From contig CAJXLC010000017.1 in assembly GCA_913055645.1 (NCBI GenBank), forward strand, positions 1 to 43,114: a stretch of DNA of 43,114 bases, read 5' to 3'. The DNA comes from an uncultured Pseudomonadota bacterium. GTDB taxonomy: Bacteria > Pseudomonadota > Zetaproteobacteria > Mariprofundales > Mariprofundaceae. Position numbers and translations under genes: made by a program. This document shows, one piece after another, positions 14,418-24,584 of the stretch. Each line of letters starts with the position of its first letter. The stretch's first letter is position 1. Under the pieces are notes generated by a model. It made no database searches. It worked only from the letters and a program-made list of their open reading frames with translations, and was not told the DNA's origin.

Positions 14418-16567
14418 GAATGCTTTCCTTTTGATTTATTTTTTGTCTTAAAGAATGAACGGCGCCCTCTATTGACCATACCACGCAACACATCACCAAT
14501 GCCATGCGTATAATTTTTCCCCAAACCAACCTGATTTTGACGTTTGACCGTTGCAACACCATCCAAAGCTTTCAACATCTTCAAAACAGTTGCTAAATGT
14601 TTACGATCATGAACACTAACAAGTATACGCAATACCGTCATTTTACCAGCTCGCTGATCCAATTTTAAATCATCAATATTGGCGTCGGCTTTGGCAATAC
14701 AGGCTGATACTTGAGCCAACATGCCACGTCGCTCCTCTGCTCGCACTTCAATACCTGTAGCATATAACAATCCTTTATCAGCTTTCCAATCTACTTCCAA
14801 CCAGCGATAACGATTTAATGAGGAGAGTTCCTTACAATCACGGTAATGCAACTCCATACCCTTACCTGCAACCACACGCCCCAGCACCGAATCGCCAGGA
14901 ATTGGATAGCAACAATTGGCTCCATACATATATCTTGCCCGCATACTTTTTAATTTAACATGCGAAACATCTTCATCAATAAGCTGTTTCAGCAACATAT
15001 CCAATGATATATCACCCTTACCAAGTTTTTCTTGTAAGTCTTCAAGGCTATCGCAGTTCAACGCCTTTAAAAGCTCTATAGGTGGCTCACCAATTAACAC
15101 TTCATTGAGCAGCCCCATACCAATATGGATACTTGTTTCACGCTCTTGACGACGATAATACTGCCGAATCGCCTGACGTGCTTTGGGTGTTTTAACGTAT
15201 TTCAACCATTGCCTACTAGGCTCCTGATCGGGACTGGTTAAAATCTCAATTTGATCACCATTGTGTAGCCTAGCTCGAAAATCTCTCATTTCACCATTGA
15301 TACGCACACCAATACTATGGTGTCCAATATCTGTATGCACAGCATAGGCAAAATCTAAAGGCCGCGCACCACGTGGTAGCGCATAAATATCACCATCGCG
15401 ACTAAACACATATACTTCTTGCACAAACAAATCCAGACGAACATTTTCCATCAATTCATTGGGATTCTGTGCTTCTTGTAATAATTCGGTTAACTGACTT
15501 AACCATAAAAACTCATTCTGCCCAATCGCATCAGCATTGTCTTTATACAACCAATGTGCAGCCACCCCATCTTCGGCATGCCTATGCATGGATTCAGCGC
15601 GAATTTGAACTTCAATACGGTGATGTTCAGGACCAATCACCGATGTATGCAAGGATTGATAACCATTGGGTTTTGGTAGAGCTATATAATCTTTAAAACG
15701 TCCAGGAACAGGTCTGTACAAACTATGAATCAGACCCAATGCCTGATAACACGATGCTGCATCTTTCACAATCAGACGAAAGGCAACAATGTCGTAGATT
15801 TCTTCAAAATCAATATGCTTACGCTGCATCTTTTGATGTAGGCTATAAAGGTGTTTCATCCTGCCTTGCACAGCGGCTTCCAAGCCTTGTCGACTCAATG
15901 CCTCCTGTAACAAATGCTCCAAATTAGCTTGTGTTTGCTGTAAAAATTCCAACTTATCTTTAAGCTTATTTTTGACTAATTCATAGCCTTCCGAATCAAG
16001 ATACGAAAAAGCAATATCTTCCATTTCCTGCTTGATCCAGTGAATACCCAAACGGTGTGCCAATGGCGCATAAATCTGTATGGTTTCTTCTGATATTCTT
16101 CGAGCTTTTTCTTTGGATACAAAACCAAGTGTGCGCATATTATGCATACGATCTGCCAGCTTCACGAGTAAAACACGTAAATCTTGAGCCGTTGCAAGAA
16201 TCATTTTTCGGAAGTTTTCAGCCTGTTTGTGTTCAGAAGAATTGAAATGAATTTTACCAATCTTGGTAACACCATCAACCAACTTGGCAATATCTTCGCC
16301 AAAGCGTTCCCGAATATCATCAAGACCGATATGCGTATCTTCCACCGTATCGTGCAACAAACCTGTTGCAACAGTGGCCACATCTAATTTGAGACTGGCT
16401 AGAATATCCGCCACAGCCAACGGATGGGTAATATACATTTCGCCCGAACTTCGGCGTTGCTCGGCATGTGCCTGTGCTGCAAAAACATAAGCGCGATTAA
16501 GTAATTCGATATCACCCTTTGAACCATAACGGCCGACTTTTTCTGTGACTTCAAAAATGCGACTCAT
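14414..16567 (-). CDS. spoT: Bifunctional (p)ppGpp synthetase/hydrolase SpoT/Rel
   Basis: A 717-residue RelA/SpoT homologue controlling the stringent-response alarmone. The N-terminal HD hydrolase keeps the HDxxED motif (LLHDTVEDT, His72-Asp73 and Glu76-Asp77) and THPLAVA. The synthetase follows with RFKDYIALPKPNGYQSLHT (about 290-308). A TGS domain (VYVFSRDGDIYALPRGARPLDFAYAVHTDIG), a zinc-finger/helical region (GANCCYPIPGD) and a C-terminal ACT domain complete it. Both catalytic sites look intact, so it should both make and degrade (p)ppGpp; RelA-only enzymes lose the HD motif. It follows rpoZ by 49 bp and couples to ridA. Confidence 0.96.
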   Translation of the reverse strand: MSRIFEVTEKVGRYGSKGDIELLNRAYVFAAQAHAEQRRSSGEMYITHPLAVADILASLKLDVATVATGLLHDTVEDTHIGLDDIRERFGEDIAKLVDGVTKIGKIHFNSSEHKQAENFRKMILATAQDLRVLLVKLADRMHNMRTLGFVSKEKARRISEETIQIYAPLAHRLGIHWIKQEMEDIAFSYLDSEGYELVKNKLKDKLEFLQQTQANLEHLLQEALSRQGLEAAVQGRMKHLYSLHQKMQRKHIDFEEIYDIVAFRLIVKDAASCYQALGLIHSLYRPVPGRFKDYIALPKPNGYQSLHTSVIGPEHHRIEVQIRAESMHRHAEDGVAAHWLYKDNADAIGQNEFLWLSQLTELLQEAQNPNELMENVRLDLFVQEVYVFSRDGDIYALPRGARPLDFAYAVHTDIGHHSIGVRINGEMRDFRARLHNGDQIEILTSPDQEPSRQWLKYVKTPKARQAIRQYYRRQERETSIHIGMGLLNEVLIGEPPIELLKALNCDSLEDLQEKLGKGDISLDMLLKQLIDEDVSHVKLKSMRARYMYGANCCYPIPGDSVLGRVVAGKGMELHYRDCKELSSLNRYRWLEVDWKADKGLLYATGIEVRAEERRGMLAQVSACIAKADANIDDLKLDQRAGKMTVLRILVSVHDRKHLATVLKMLKALDGVATVKRQNQVGLGKNYTHGIGDVLRGMVNRGRRSFFKTKNKSKGKHS

Positions 16568-16616
16568 AATGCTTCATCACTACCAAACACAAAAATACAA
16601 GCCGTCTTCAATTGAT

Positions 16617-16868
16617 TTATTCGATTTCTTCCTCAGCAGCACCCTGCAAACGAAGCTTTTCCTGCTCATCCATATCAAATAATAATTCCCATGACACATG
16701 ACCTTCACCCATTTCACGTAATGCCTGAACTGCTGGTTTGTGCCCCTCATCATCCAAAAGCAATGGCAAACCATTTAATACCTGACGAGCACGCTTGGAT
16801 GCCAACACAATCATTTCAAAACGATTAGGGTAATAACGAACACAATCTTCTACAGTTACACGAGCCAT
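16617..16868 (-). CDS. rpoZ: RNA polymerase omega subunit
   Basis: An 83-residue omega subunit, which helps beta-prime assembly and ppGpp response. The conserved N-terminus MARVTVEDCVRYYPNRFEMIVLASKRARQV is diagnostic. The C-terminal part is acidic and variable (EEEIE). It precedes spoT as in most proteobacteria, but gmk, which normally lies directly upstream in the same operon, is nearly 2 kb away behind an opposing gene. Its own promoter-like boxes at 16898-16925 fit that separation. Confidence 0.95.
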   Translation of the reverse strand: MARVTVEDCVRYYPNRFEMIVLASKRARQVLNGLPLLLDDEGHKPAVQALREMGEGHVSWELLFDMDEQEKLRLQGAAEEEIE

Positions 16869-16897
16869 AACAAAAACCTCTTCAAGGATAAATCAAT

Positions 16898-16925
16898 ATA
16901 ATATTGCGCGAGCATAGCAAGACAA
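16898..16925 (-). promoter_or_regulatory. Sigma-70-like promoter for rpoZ-spoT-ridA
   Basis: On the minus strand TTGTCT (plus 16920-16925), 16 bp and TATTAT (plus 16898-16903) lie 30 bp before the rpoZ start. Confidence 0.5.
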
Positions 16926-17017
16926 ATATAAATGTCACGATACAAACAACATTGGTATTCACTATCACCATAATAATAACCCTGACTATTTGGATTGACT
17001 TTGATGATCATTCTTTT

Positions 17018-17031
17018 GGCATCAGATTTGC
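17018..17031 (+). promoter_or_regulatory. Sigma-54 (RpoN) promoter of the TPR-sulfotransferase gene
   Basis: TTGGCATCAGATTTGCA matches the sigma-54 consensus TGGCAC-N5-TTGCA with the invariant GG (17018-17019) and GC (17030-17031) exactly 10 bp apart. Transcription would begin near 17043, leaving a leader of about 29 nt with AAAGGTG before the ATG at 17072. An enhancer-binding activator is therefore expected; its site was not identified. Confidence 0.75.
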
Positions 17032-17071
17032 AACCCTGCTTCCAATGTAATGTTTTAATAAAGGTGTATTC

Positions 17072-18769
17072 ATGAAAAAAATTAGTCTCTCAAACAATAA
17101 AAAACGAAAAGTAAAAAACTTGATGGGCTCAGCAAACAATTTATTTAACGAACAAAAGGTTAATGAGGCAGGAGAGCTTTGCCAAAAAGCCCTAAAAATA
17201 GACCCTAACCATGCCGATTCTTTTAATTTATTAGGTCTAATATCTTCTCACTTAAAAAAGTATGATTCAGCCGAAATATTCCATAAAAAGGCATGTGAAC
17301 TTATGCCCAACAATCCTTTATACTGGAATAACCTCGGCGCACTATGTTTAACACTAAAACGTTACACTGAAGCTCAGAACTATTTAAATAAAAGTTTAGA
17401 AGTAGAGCCAGGTTATTTTCATGCCTTATCAAATATGAGCGCACTTCTCTTAGAGTTAAAACAGCCCGAGAAGGCCTATGAAATACTCCAACATGTCTTG
17501 GCCGCACAGCCCAAATCCTCTTTCATTCAATGCCTTATGGGAGAAGCTCTAGGGCAACTAAACTTACCCCATAAAGCAACCCAATATTTTTTAAAAGCGT
17601 TACAGCTTAACCCAAATGAGAAAAATGCAAATATCAAGCTAGGCCAAATATATCTCAATAATGGTGAGCTAAGTAAAGCAGAGGAATATTTACGCAAAGA
17701 GCTGTATTACTACCCTGAAACAGGCGCCTGTTACCAAGCTCTAGTCATGAGTAAGTTACATAATGACCAAGACATCAGTAAGCTACAAAGGTTATATAAA
17801 CAGTCTAATCTCCCTTTAGATGACAGAATCAGTGTTATATTTTCCCTAGCAAGAATAAAAGAGTATGAAAAAGACTACGAACAATCCTTCACTTACCTTA
17901 ACCAAGCTAATAAACTTAGGAGAGACTCTCTTCAGTGCGACCTAAATCAACATGCCGCGTATTTTGAGCGGTTAAAAGAAAGTTTTTCCATTTCTTTTAT
18001 TCAAAACAAGTCCCGCATAAGTCACTCAAGTGCCACACCTATTTTCATTCTCGGCTTGCCACGCTCTGGAACCTCTCTGGTCGAACAAATATTGGTCTCT
18101 CACCCTAGTGTCGCAGGCTGCGGGGAGCTAGATAATTTAGGAGCTATTACACAGCAGATTTGCAACATTGCCAACACTCAAACCGATAATAAAAACACTT
18201 GGAATTTTGATAGCATACAATGGGAAGAAGCTGGCCAAGCCTACCTAGATGTTTTATATAAATTAGCAGAGAGCAAAGCACCATTTATTACAGATAAAAC
18301 GCCATTAAACTTCCAGTATATCGGCTTTATTCATAGCATATTTCCAAACGCAAAAATTATTCACTGCCATCGTAATCGCATGGACAATTGCCTATCTATC
18401 TATAAAGAGGGTTTTACTGGAACAGCATATAATTATGCATACAACCTTGAAGAGCTTGGTGCTTATTACCTCTTATATGAAGATTTGATGGCACATTGGC
18501 GTAGCGTTTTACCAGATGGTACAATGTACGAGCTCGAGTATGAAACACTTGTTAATCATCAAGAAAGTGAAACAAGGGCATTACTTCAGCACTGTAATAT
18601 TGAGTGGGATAATGCATGCCTTTCTTTCCATCAAACAAAACGACATGTCAACACCGCCAGCACAGCTCAAGTAAGGCAACCTATATATAAAACATCCATT
18701 GAAGGTTGGCGCCGTTATGAAAAACAACTGCAACCACTAGCGAAAATATTACTCGGTAATAATGAATAA
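17072..18769 (+). CDS. TPR-repeat sulfotransferase
   Basis: A 565-residue protein with a tetratricopeptide-repeat N-terminal half and a sulfotransferase C-terminal half. TPR-like units run from about residue 15 to 215 (for example AGELCQKALKIDPNHADSFNLLG and AQNYLNKSLEVEPGYFHALSNM). The catalytic domain begins with the PAPS 5'-phosphosulfate loop TPIFILGLPRSGTSLVEQIL (about 322-341), followed by the 3'-phosphate region (CHRNRMDNCLSIYKEGF). It should transfer sulfate from PAPS to a protein or glycan held by the TPR domain; the substrate is unknown. There is no signal peptide. It has a sigma-54 promoter, faces the opposite way to gmk and rpoZ, and separates those normally adjacent genes. Its codon and base use look more AT-rich than its neighbours, suggesting acquisition (by eye only). 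Confidence 0.9.
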   Translation: MKKISLSNNKKRKVKNLMGSANNLFNEQKVNEAGELCQKALKIDPNHADSFNLLGLISSHLKKYDSAEIFHKKACELMPNNPLYWNNLGALCLTLKRYTEAQNYLNKSLEVEPGYFHALSNMSALLLELKQPEKAYEILQHVLAAQPKSSFIQCLMGEALGQLNLPHKATQYFLKALQLNPNEKNANIKLGQIYLNNGELSKAEEYLRKELYYYPETGACYQALVMSKLHNDQDISKLQRLYKQSNLPLDDRISVIFSLARIKEYEKDYEQSFTYLNQANKLRRDSLQCDLNQHAAYFERLKESFSISFIQNKSRISHSSATPIFILGLPRSGTSLVEQILVSHPSVAGCGELDNLGAITQQICNIANTQTDNKNTWNFDSIQWEEAGQAYLDVLYKLAESKAPFITDKTPLNFQYIGFIHSIFPNAKIIHCHRNRMDNCLSIYKEGFTGTAYNYAYNLEELGAYYLLYEDLMAHWRSVLPDGTMYELEYETLVNHQESETRALLQHCNIEWDNACLSFHQTKRHVNTASTAQVRQPIYKTSIEGWRRYEKQLQPLAKILLGNNE

Positions 18770-18794
18770 TTTATACTACGCAGTTGCAAGCACA

Positions 18795-21117
<2,323 letters not shown>

Positions 21118-21218
21118 TTTACCCTCCCCTAGTCCCCGAAGATATACTGCAACACTGACATCCAACAAATGGCGAGGGAAGTGTTGGTTTAATTTCATAG
21201 TTAATAAGAAGAAAAGAA

Positions 21219-21249
21219 AAAGGCGCCCGTGAAAGCCACGAACGCCTTT
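21219..21249 (-). terminator. tRNA-Ser terminator
   Basis: AAAGGCGCCCGTG (21219-21231) and CACGAACGCCTTT (21237-21249) form a 13-bp imperfect stem with a 5-base loop. On the minus strand it is followed by TTTTTCTTTTC. It lies 10 bp after the tRNA CCA. Confidence 0.8.
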
Positions 21250-21259
21250 AACATCAATA

Positions 21260-21347
21260 TGGCGGAAGGGGTGGGATTTGAACCCACGGTAGGTTTCCCT
21301 ACGCCGGTTTTCAAGACCGGTACATTCAGCCGCTCTGTCACCCTTCC
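21260..21347 (-). tRNA. serT: tRNA-Ser(UGA)
   Basis: An 88-nt class II tRNA. The acceptor GGAAGGG pairs with CCCTTCC, followed by a G discriminator and encoded CCA. The anticodon stem CCGGT/ACCGG flanks loop CTTGAAA with anticodon TGA (plus 21311-21313). The long variable arm GTAGGGAAACCTAC and the T loop GGTTCAAATCC are clear. Confidence 0.97.
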
Positions 21348-21387
21348 GAACTCACTCAGCTACAAGGTCACCCCCGTAGCGCCGCGA

Positions 21388-21415
21388 ACCATAGCAGCAA
21401 GCTTTCACATGGCAA
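21388..21415 (-). promoter_or_regulatory. tRNA-Ser promoter with G/C-rich discriminator
   Basis: On the minus strand TTGCCA (plus 21410-21415), 16 bp and TATGGT (plus 21388-21393) are followed by TCGCGGCGC. A G/C-rich discriminator is typical of stable-RNA promoters repressed by ppGpp and DksA. The start would lie about 35 bp before the tRNA. Confidence 0.55.
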
Positions 21416-21445
21416 TAGTTCGTAGCACCAACACAGGAAAAAGTA

Positions 21446-22627
21446 TTAAAAAAGCTGACCTATCTTAGGTAAAGCACCCACCAATGGTGACACATAATCA
21501 AGCCAAGCTTGTGTGACATCATTGCCTGCTTCATTGATATATTCATCTTTCAATTCAGTTGCTTCACGCGCTACCGTTGAAAGTGGTGTGATAAAGCATT
21601 CACTCTTGTATGGGGAGCTTGATAAACGGCGAATTGCAACTGACCCTGGCTCGGCATTTGCAACGGCATGATGAACACCAAAGTCACCTACCATCCGTGC
21701 TTCTTGCGCATCCACTTCCGATACAATACTTGGAAAACTACGCTGCAAATAACCAAAAGTATCAGCCCGCACACGCACAACTTCATCACCATAGGCTTCC
21801 TTTACTTTTCCAGATAAGAAATCACCCAAAGCCCCAGTACCTGATAGTTGCAAGTTGCCATGTGAATCACGCTCACCACTGGTCATCACAGGTTGCCCTT
21901 CTGCATCAGTAATTCCTTCCGAAACAGCAACCACACAACGACCATATTTTGCCATCACAGCTTTCACATCAGATTGAAACTTCGCCACATCAAATGTTTT
22001 CTCTGGCACATAAATCAAATGTGGCCCTTGACCTTCATCTTGGCGAGCCAATGCCGAAGCTGCTGTTAAGAATCCAGCATCACGTCCCATCACCACATTA
22101 ATCTTTACGCCTGATAAAGCTGCATTATCCCTATCATCCCCCATAAATGCTAATGCCACAAAACGCGCTGCTGATGCAAAACCTGGACAGTGATCGGTTA
22201 CTCTCAAATCGTTATCAATAGTTTTAGGAATATGCACGGTACAAAAGTCATAATTTTCTTGTTTTGCCATCTCGGCAATAATATGTGCCGTTTCTGCCGA
22301 ATCGTTACCACCTATATAAAAGAAATAGCGTACATCATGTTTTTTAAATACTTCAAAAACTTTTTCACACTCTGCTCTGCCAGGTTTCAAACGCACCGAA
22401 CCCAAAGCCGCAGCAGGCGTATTTGCTACATCTTCAAGCTGCTCTACTGATTGCGTGGTTAAATCGATAAAGTCTTCATTCATAATACCTGCAAGACCAT
22501 GATGAGCTCCAAGAATCCCTGTAATCGCATCCTGCTGACGTGCCGCCAAAATCGCGCCAACCAATGATTGATTTATCACCGTAGTTGGACCACCAGACTG
22601 TCCAATAACCATTTTTCCCTTGAGCAT
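21446..22627 (-). CDS. pfp: Pyrophosphate-type 6-phosphofructokinase
   Basis: A 393-residue phosphofructokinase. N-terminal GQSGGPTTVINQSL and GAHHGLAGI mark the family. The donor site reads GGNDSAE and PKTIDND: Asp in place of the second Gly of ATP enzymes (GGDGS) and Lys in place of Gly (PGTIDND). Both changes are the accepted signature of PPi-dependent enzymes. The reaction is reversible, so it can serve glycolysis or gluconeogenesis, and in some autotrophs and methylotrophs it also handles sedoheptulose phosphates (family knowledge). The start at 22627 follows AAGGAG. It is divergent from the inositol-phosphatase-like gene and Calvin-type block. Confidence 0.93.
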   Translation of the reverse strand: MLKGKMVIGQSGGPTTVINQSLVGAILAARQQDAITGILGAHHGLAGIMNEDFIDLTTQSVEQLEDVANTPAAALGSVRLKPGRAECEKVFEVFKKHDVRYFFYIGGNDSAETAHIIAEMAKQENYDFCTVHIPKTIDNDLRVTDHCPGFASAARFVALAFMGDDRDNAALSGVKINVVMGRDAGFLTAASALARQDEGQGPHLIYVPEKTFDVAKFQSDVKAVMAKYGRCVVAVSEGITDAEGQPVMTSGERDSHGNLQLSGTGALGDFLSGKVKEAYGDEVVRVRADTFGYLQRSFPSIVSEVDAQEARMVGDFGVHHAVANAEPGSVAIRRLSSSPYKSECFITPLSTVAREATELKDEYINEAGNDVTQAWLDYVSPLVGALPKIGQLF

Positions 22628-22710
22628 AATACTTCTCCTTATTAGCATGAGACAACGAGCAATAAAATTACCGTCTACCCTTCCCGCAGTATAACACTAG
22701 GAGCATACAT

Positions 22711-23493
22711 TTGGCACCCGATATTCAGAAAGTCATTTACATCGCCCAAACTGCAGGCGAAAACATCCTGCTACCAGGTTTCAAACAACAAGCAATCATA
22801 TCCACCAAAGATGATGGTTCTGTGGTTACAGAAACCGACTTAAAATGCCAAGATTTTTTGCAAGAAGAGCTTTCTTTATTAGCCCCTAACATTGCCTTTT
22901 TAGGCGAAGAAATGACCCAAGACGAGCAATTACACTGTCTTCAATCCAATCAATCGTTTTGGTGTGTAGACCCATTGGATGGAACCAGCAATTTCGCCAC
23001 ACCCATCCCTCTGTTTGCCATATCCATTGCGCTTATTGAAAACGGTCAACCTACTCTAGCCTGTATTTACGACCCTATTCGACAAGAAACGTTTACAGCC
23101 GTACAAGGGCAAGGCTTTCACCTTAATCAACAACATCTTAAAAATCGCCGTAGCGAACAATTATCTCAAGCCGTTGGCTTTGTGGATTTTAAACGTTTAA
23201 CACCAAAACTTGCCAATCTTCTCTCTACAAAAAAGATATATCACAGCCAACGTAATATTGGCAGCTGCGCATTGGAATGGGCATGGCTAGCAGCAGGTCG
23301 CGGACATTTCATTATTCATGGGCAAGAAAAAATATGGGATTATGCCGCAGGCTCACTGCTCGCAACAGAAGCAAAATGCTTGGTAAGCGACTTTCATGGC
23401 AACTTTCCATTTAACAAACCTCAACTAAGCAGCCCTATTGTAGCCGCACACTCAACGGTTCATAAACAACTACTATTAACCCTTACAACATAA
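22711..23493 (+). CDS. Inositol monophosphatase family phosphatase (SuhB/CysQ-like)
   Basis: A 260-residue Mg-dependent phosphatase. Metal-site motifs are GEEM (about 68-71), WCVDPLDGTSNF (about 84-95) and WDYAAGSLLATEAK (near 210-223). Possible substrates are inositol phosphate, histidinol phosphate or 3'-phosphoadenosine 5'-phosphate; the sequence does not decide. Because a PAPS-using sulfotransferase lies 4 kb away, PAP removal is an attractive idea, but it is inference only. The start is TTG at 22711, 8 bp after AGGAG. It precedes glpX by about 100 bp on the same strand. Confidence 0.88.
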   Translation: MAPDIQKVIYIAQTAGENILLPGFKQQAIISTKDDGSVVTETDLKCQDFLQEELSLLAPNIAFLGEEMTQDEQLHCLQSNQSFWCVDPLDGTSNFATPIPLFAISIALIENGQPTLACIYDPIRQETFTAVQGQGFHLNQQHLKNRRSEQLSQAVGFVDFKRLTPKLANLLSTKKIYHSQRNIGSCALEWAWLAAGRGHFIIHGQEKIWDYAAGSLLATEAKCLVSDFHGNFPFNKPQLSSPIVAAHSTVHKQLLLTLTT

Positions 23494-23595
23494 GTCTTTT
23501 GCATCCAAACACATCTCCAGTCGCTTTTTCACAGCAATTCCGCTAGCATGCCGCCGCATTAGTTGTTTTTCTGTAAAAAAATGGGAGGGAAACCA

Positions 23596-24549
23596 ATGAA
23601 CACAGTTGCAGATCTTAAAATTGATCTAGTCGAAGTTTGTGAAGCAGCAGCACGCGCATGCGCTCCATATGTAGGCTCTGGACAAAAAGATGAAGGTGAT
23701 GGCTTGGCTGTTGATGCCATGCGTACACGCATCAATGAAGTAAAAATGAAGGGTGTGATTGTGATTGGCGAAGGAGCGAAAGATGAAGCCCCTGCCCTTT
23801 ATGATGATGAAGAAGTTGGCGATGGTCGCGGCATCGGTGTTGATATTGCTGTTGATCCAATTGAAGGAACCAACCTTTTTGCCCGTGATGCAGCTGGTTC
23901 TATTGTAACATTGGCTGCGGCTCCTGCGGGTAGCATGTTTCGTCCTGGCTCTTGTTTTTATATGGAAAAACAAGTGTATCCAAAAGCGGCACGTGGCAAG
24001 ATTGATCCAGAGGCGCCGGTTGCAGATCGTTTGGCGCAGCTTGCTTTGATTTTGGGAAAAACTGTTGAAGAAATTACAGTGTTTGTATTAGATAAACCTC
24101 GCCATCAAAGTTTAATGCAAGAAATATATGCTTGCGGTGCGAAAGTTCGCTTGGCAACCGATGGTGATGTAAATGGTGCAATTCAAGCGGTGTTAAACAA
24201 AGGTTCTGATGCCTTGTTTGGTATTGGCGGCACCCCTGAAGGTATCGTAACGGCTTGTGCAGCACGCGCTATGGGTGCTGAAATGTTTGGTCGCATGGCT
24301 CCGCAAAAAGATTTTGAAATCGAATTATGCAAAAAAGAAAATATCGACACCAAACGCATTATTACGCGTGATGAATTGGTGACATCCGATGATTGCATGT
24401 TTATTGCCACAGGTTTGACCAGCGGTGAATATGTGGATCATGTTAAAGTTGGCGTGGATGCTGATGGCAAATATATGACAACAGATACCGTCGTTCTTTC
24501 GGGTTCTGTGGGTAATATTCGCCGCGTTCAAACCACACTGCACGTTTAA
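23596..24549 (+). CDS. glpX: Fructose-1,6-bisphosphatase class II (GlpX)
   Basis: A 317-residue class II FBPase, a Li-sensitive phosphatase fold. It is recognised by GDGLAVDAMRTRIN, VIVIGEGAKDEAPALYDDEEVG, VDIAVDPIEGTNLFA and LATDGDVNGAIQAV. It dephosphorylates fructose 1,6-bisphosphate; in several autotrophs the same enzyme also acts on sedoheptulose 1,7-bisphosphate. The ATG at 23596 follows GGAGGG; an upstream start would add eleven non-conserved residues. First gene of the block glpX-tkt-gap-pgk-pyk-fba, with a 35-bp gap to tkt, matching Calvin-cycle operon content. Confidence 0.95.
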   Translation: MNTVADLKIDLVEVCEAAARACAPYVGSGQKDEGDGLAVDAMRTRINEVKMKGVIVIGEGAKDEAPALYDDEEVGDGRGIGVDIAVDPIEGTNLFARDAAGSIVTLAAAPAGSMFRPGSCFYMEKQVYPKAARGKIDPEAPVADRLAQLALILGKTVEEITVFVLDKPRHQSLMQEIYACGAKVRLATDGDVNGAIQAVLNKGSDALFGIGGTPEGIVTACAARAMGAEMFGRMAPQKDFEIELCKKENIDTKRIITRDELVTSDDCMFIATGLTSGEYVDHVKVGVDADGKYMTTDTVVLSGSVGNIRRVQTTLHV

Positions 24550-24584
24550 GTTTTTAATTTTTAATAATCGAAGGAGTAGTATAA

